This document shows, in pieces, positions 63,255-64,000 of a stretch of DNA of 64,000 nucleotides; position 1 is the stretch's first letter, and the number at the start of each line of letters is the position of its first letter. The notes beneath the pieces were generated by a model. The model did no database searches. It had not been told where the DNA came from and saw nothing but the letters and a program-made list of their open reading frames with translations. Position numbers and translations under genes: made by a program. The stretch is from contig CP136069.1 of NCBI GenBank assembly GCA_032622095.1, positions 41,394,194 through 41,458,193 on the forward strand, written 5' to 3'. The stretch comes from Siphonodentalium dalli (lineage: Eukaryota > Mollusca > Scaphopoda > Gadilida > Siphonodentaliidae).

Positions 63255-63272
63255 TCGATGGTGTAGCATCTA

Positions 63273-63832
63273 CAGTAATGCCCTAAATAATCGATTCCTT
63301 AACCCTTTACCCAACAAACCGCCCAAAACCGGCCAAATAGAGCTTCAACAGCCTAAAATATCTTCGGTCTGTCTCAATAGAACCATACAAATATGGATAT
63401 CATTGGAACCGGCTCCTTGACCAGATTGTGATAGTTACAGTTATGCCCTGTGCCAATGCATTCTCTTATATATGCGAGTCGACCATAGGTCACCTCGCAT
63501 ATATAAGAGAATGCATTGGCCTAAAAAAAATCTTTTTTTAACACTTTTTACCATTTTTTCTTACATTCTTTAACAATTTTATAATTTTTAATGTGTTAAG
63601 CCAATGCATTCTCTTATATATGCGAGGCGACCTATGGTCGACTCGCATATATAAGAGAATGCATTGGCACAGGGCCGCTCTGTTGGGTAAAGGGTTAACC
63701 ACAACAGAATTATGGGTAATTTTTCAGTGAGAGCTTTCCGATGAATGGCAACAAGCCATATTTCTGACTAAATCCTGAAAAATTACCCATAATTCTGCTG
63801 TGGTTAAGTAGTCGATTATTTAGGGTATTACA
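63273..63832. mobile_element. Family E MITE carrying a nested family A, next to the stop codon
   Basis: CAGTAATGCCCTAAATAATC at left is cut at its CCTTAACCAC word by family A (63299-63698). E resumes with TTAACCACAACAGAATTATG, has a shortened centre, and ends TTATTTAGGGTATTAC. It begins 18 bp after the TGA of the gene, so it probably lies in the 3' UTR. Confidence 0.9.
63299..63698 (-). mobile_element. Family A MITE nested in E
   Basis: TTAACCCTTTACCCAACAAA to TTGGGTAAAGGGTTAA, full length, reverse orientation. Confidence 0.92.
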
Positions 63833-64000
63833 TCTAGATGTCACTTTATCTTAACCTTCTCTATACTATATGTTGTTAGACGATCACAAAGATGATCGAT
63901 GGTGTAGCATCTAAAGTAATGCCCTAAATAATCGATTCCTTAACCCTTTACCCAACAAACCGGCCAAAACCGGCCAAATAGAGCTTCAACAGCCTAAAAT

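Larger units (their letters stand above)
63230..64000 (+). repeat. 641-bp tandem duplication over the gene's 3' end
   Basis: 63230-63359 recurs at 63871-64000 with constant 641-bp offset, no indels and two substitutions by eye. The repeat includes the last codons (VVRRSQR), the TGA, and the start of the E and A elements. The second copy continues past the window edge. The junction at 63852-63870 carries a family C terminus (TTAACCTTCTCTATACTATA). Confidence 0.92.

Noticed and set aside
60448-60516. Possible extra CCDC60 exon after TTTTTAG, echoing the start of exon k
   Set aside because: No GT donor before it runs into a family C MITE. Exons m and n already join in phase 0 and match the family across the junction.

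Overview
The window is AT-rich animal nuclear DNA. It carries one large spliced gene on the + strand, set in an unusually dense field of short non-autonomous DNA transposons. GT-AG introns, tRNA-SINE and Ty3/gypsy-type gag sequence, and many foldback elements exclude bacteria. Frequent tacatgta-type words and the repeat style suggest a lophotrochozoan, most likely a mollusc; that placement is an inference.

The gene is a probable CCDC60 orthologue (coiled-coil domain-containing 60). I can join 14 coding exons between 6310 and 63254, all with GT donors and AG acceptors and mutually compatible phases. They give about 623 residues ending in a real stop; the first exon or exons lie upstream and were not found. 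Only about 1.9 kb of the 57 kb between the first and last visible exon is coding.

The introns are built largely from repeats. Four MITE families (called A, B, C and D here) begin TTAACCCTT and end AAGGGTTAA, so they look like piggyBac-type TTAA inserters. A, B and D share a ~67-bp hairpin module. Family E is a palindromic MITE with CAGTAATGCCC ends and TA target duplications. Family F is a foldback with AGAATGAGGTCCCC arms. G to L and N are further families seen two or three times. Many copies are nested, and several nests show the TTAA or TA target directly. Two ~1.05-kb elements have clean 7-8 bp target duplications and hAT-like CAGG ends (12799-13842, 26196-27267).

Other items by region: a 21/25-bp minisatellite with a 209-bp higher-order repeat (27350-28525); a 33-bp minisatellite grown from the end of a family C MITE (32190-34300); a tRNA-derived SINE (34741-35130); a foldback split by an insertion (36396-37265); a young gag-only LTR element inside an intron (38387-41976); a 22-bp minisatellite (53975-54395); and a 641-bp tandem duplication that copies the last codons of the gene and runs off the right edge.

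No rRNA or tRNA genes, CRISPR arrays or bacterial operons are present. The long open frames over 32133-34224 are products of a 33-bp repeat whose length is a multiple of three, not genes.
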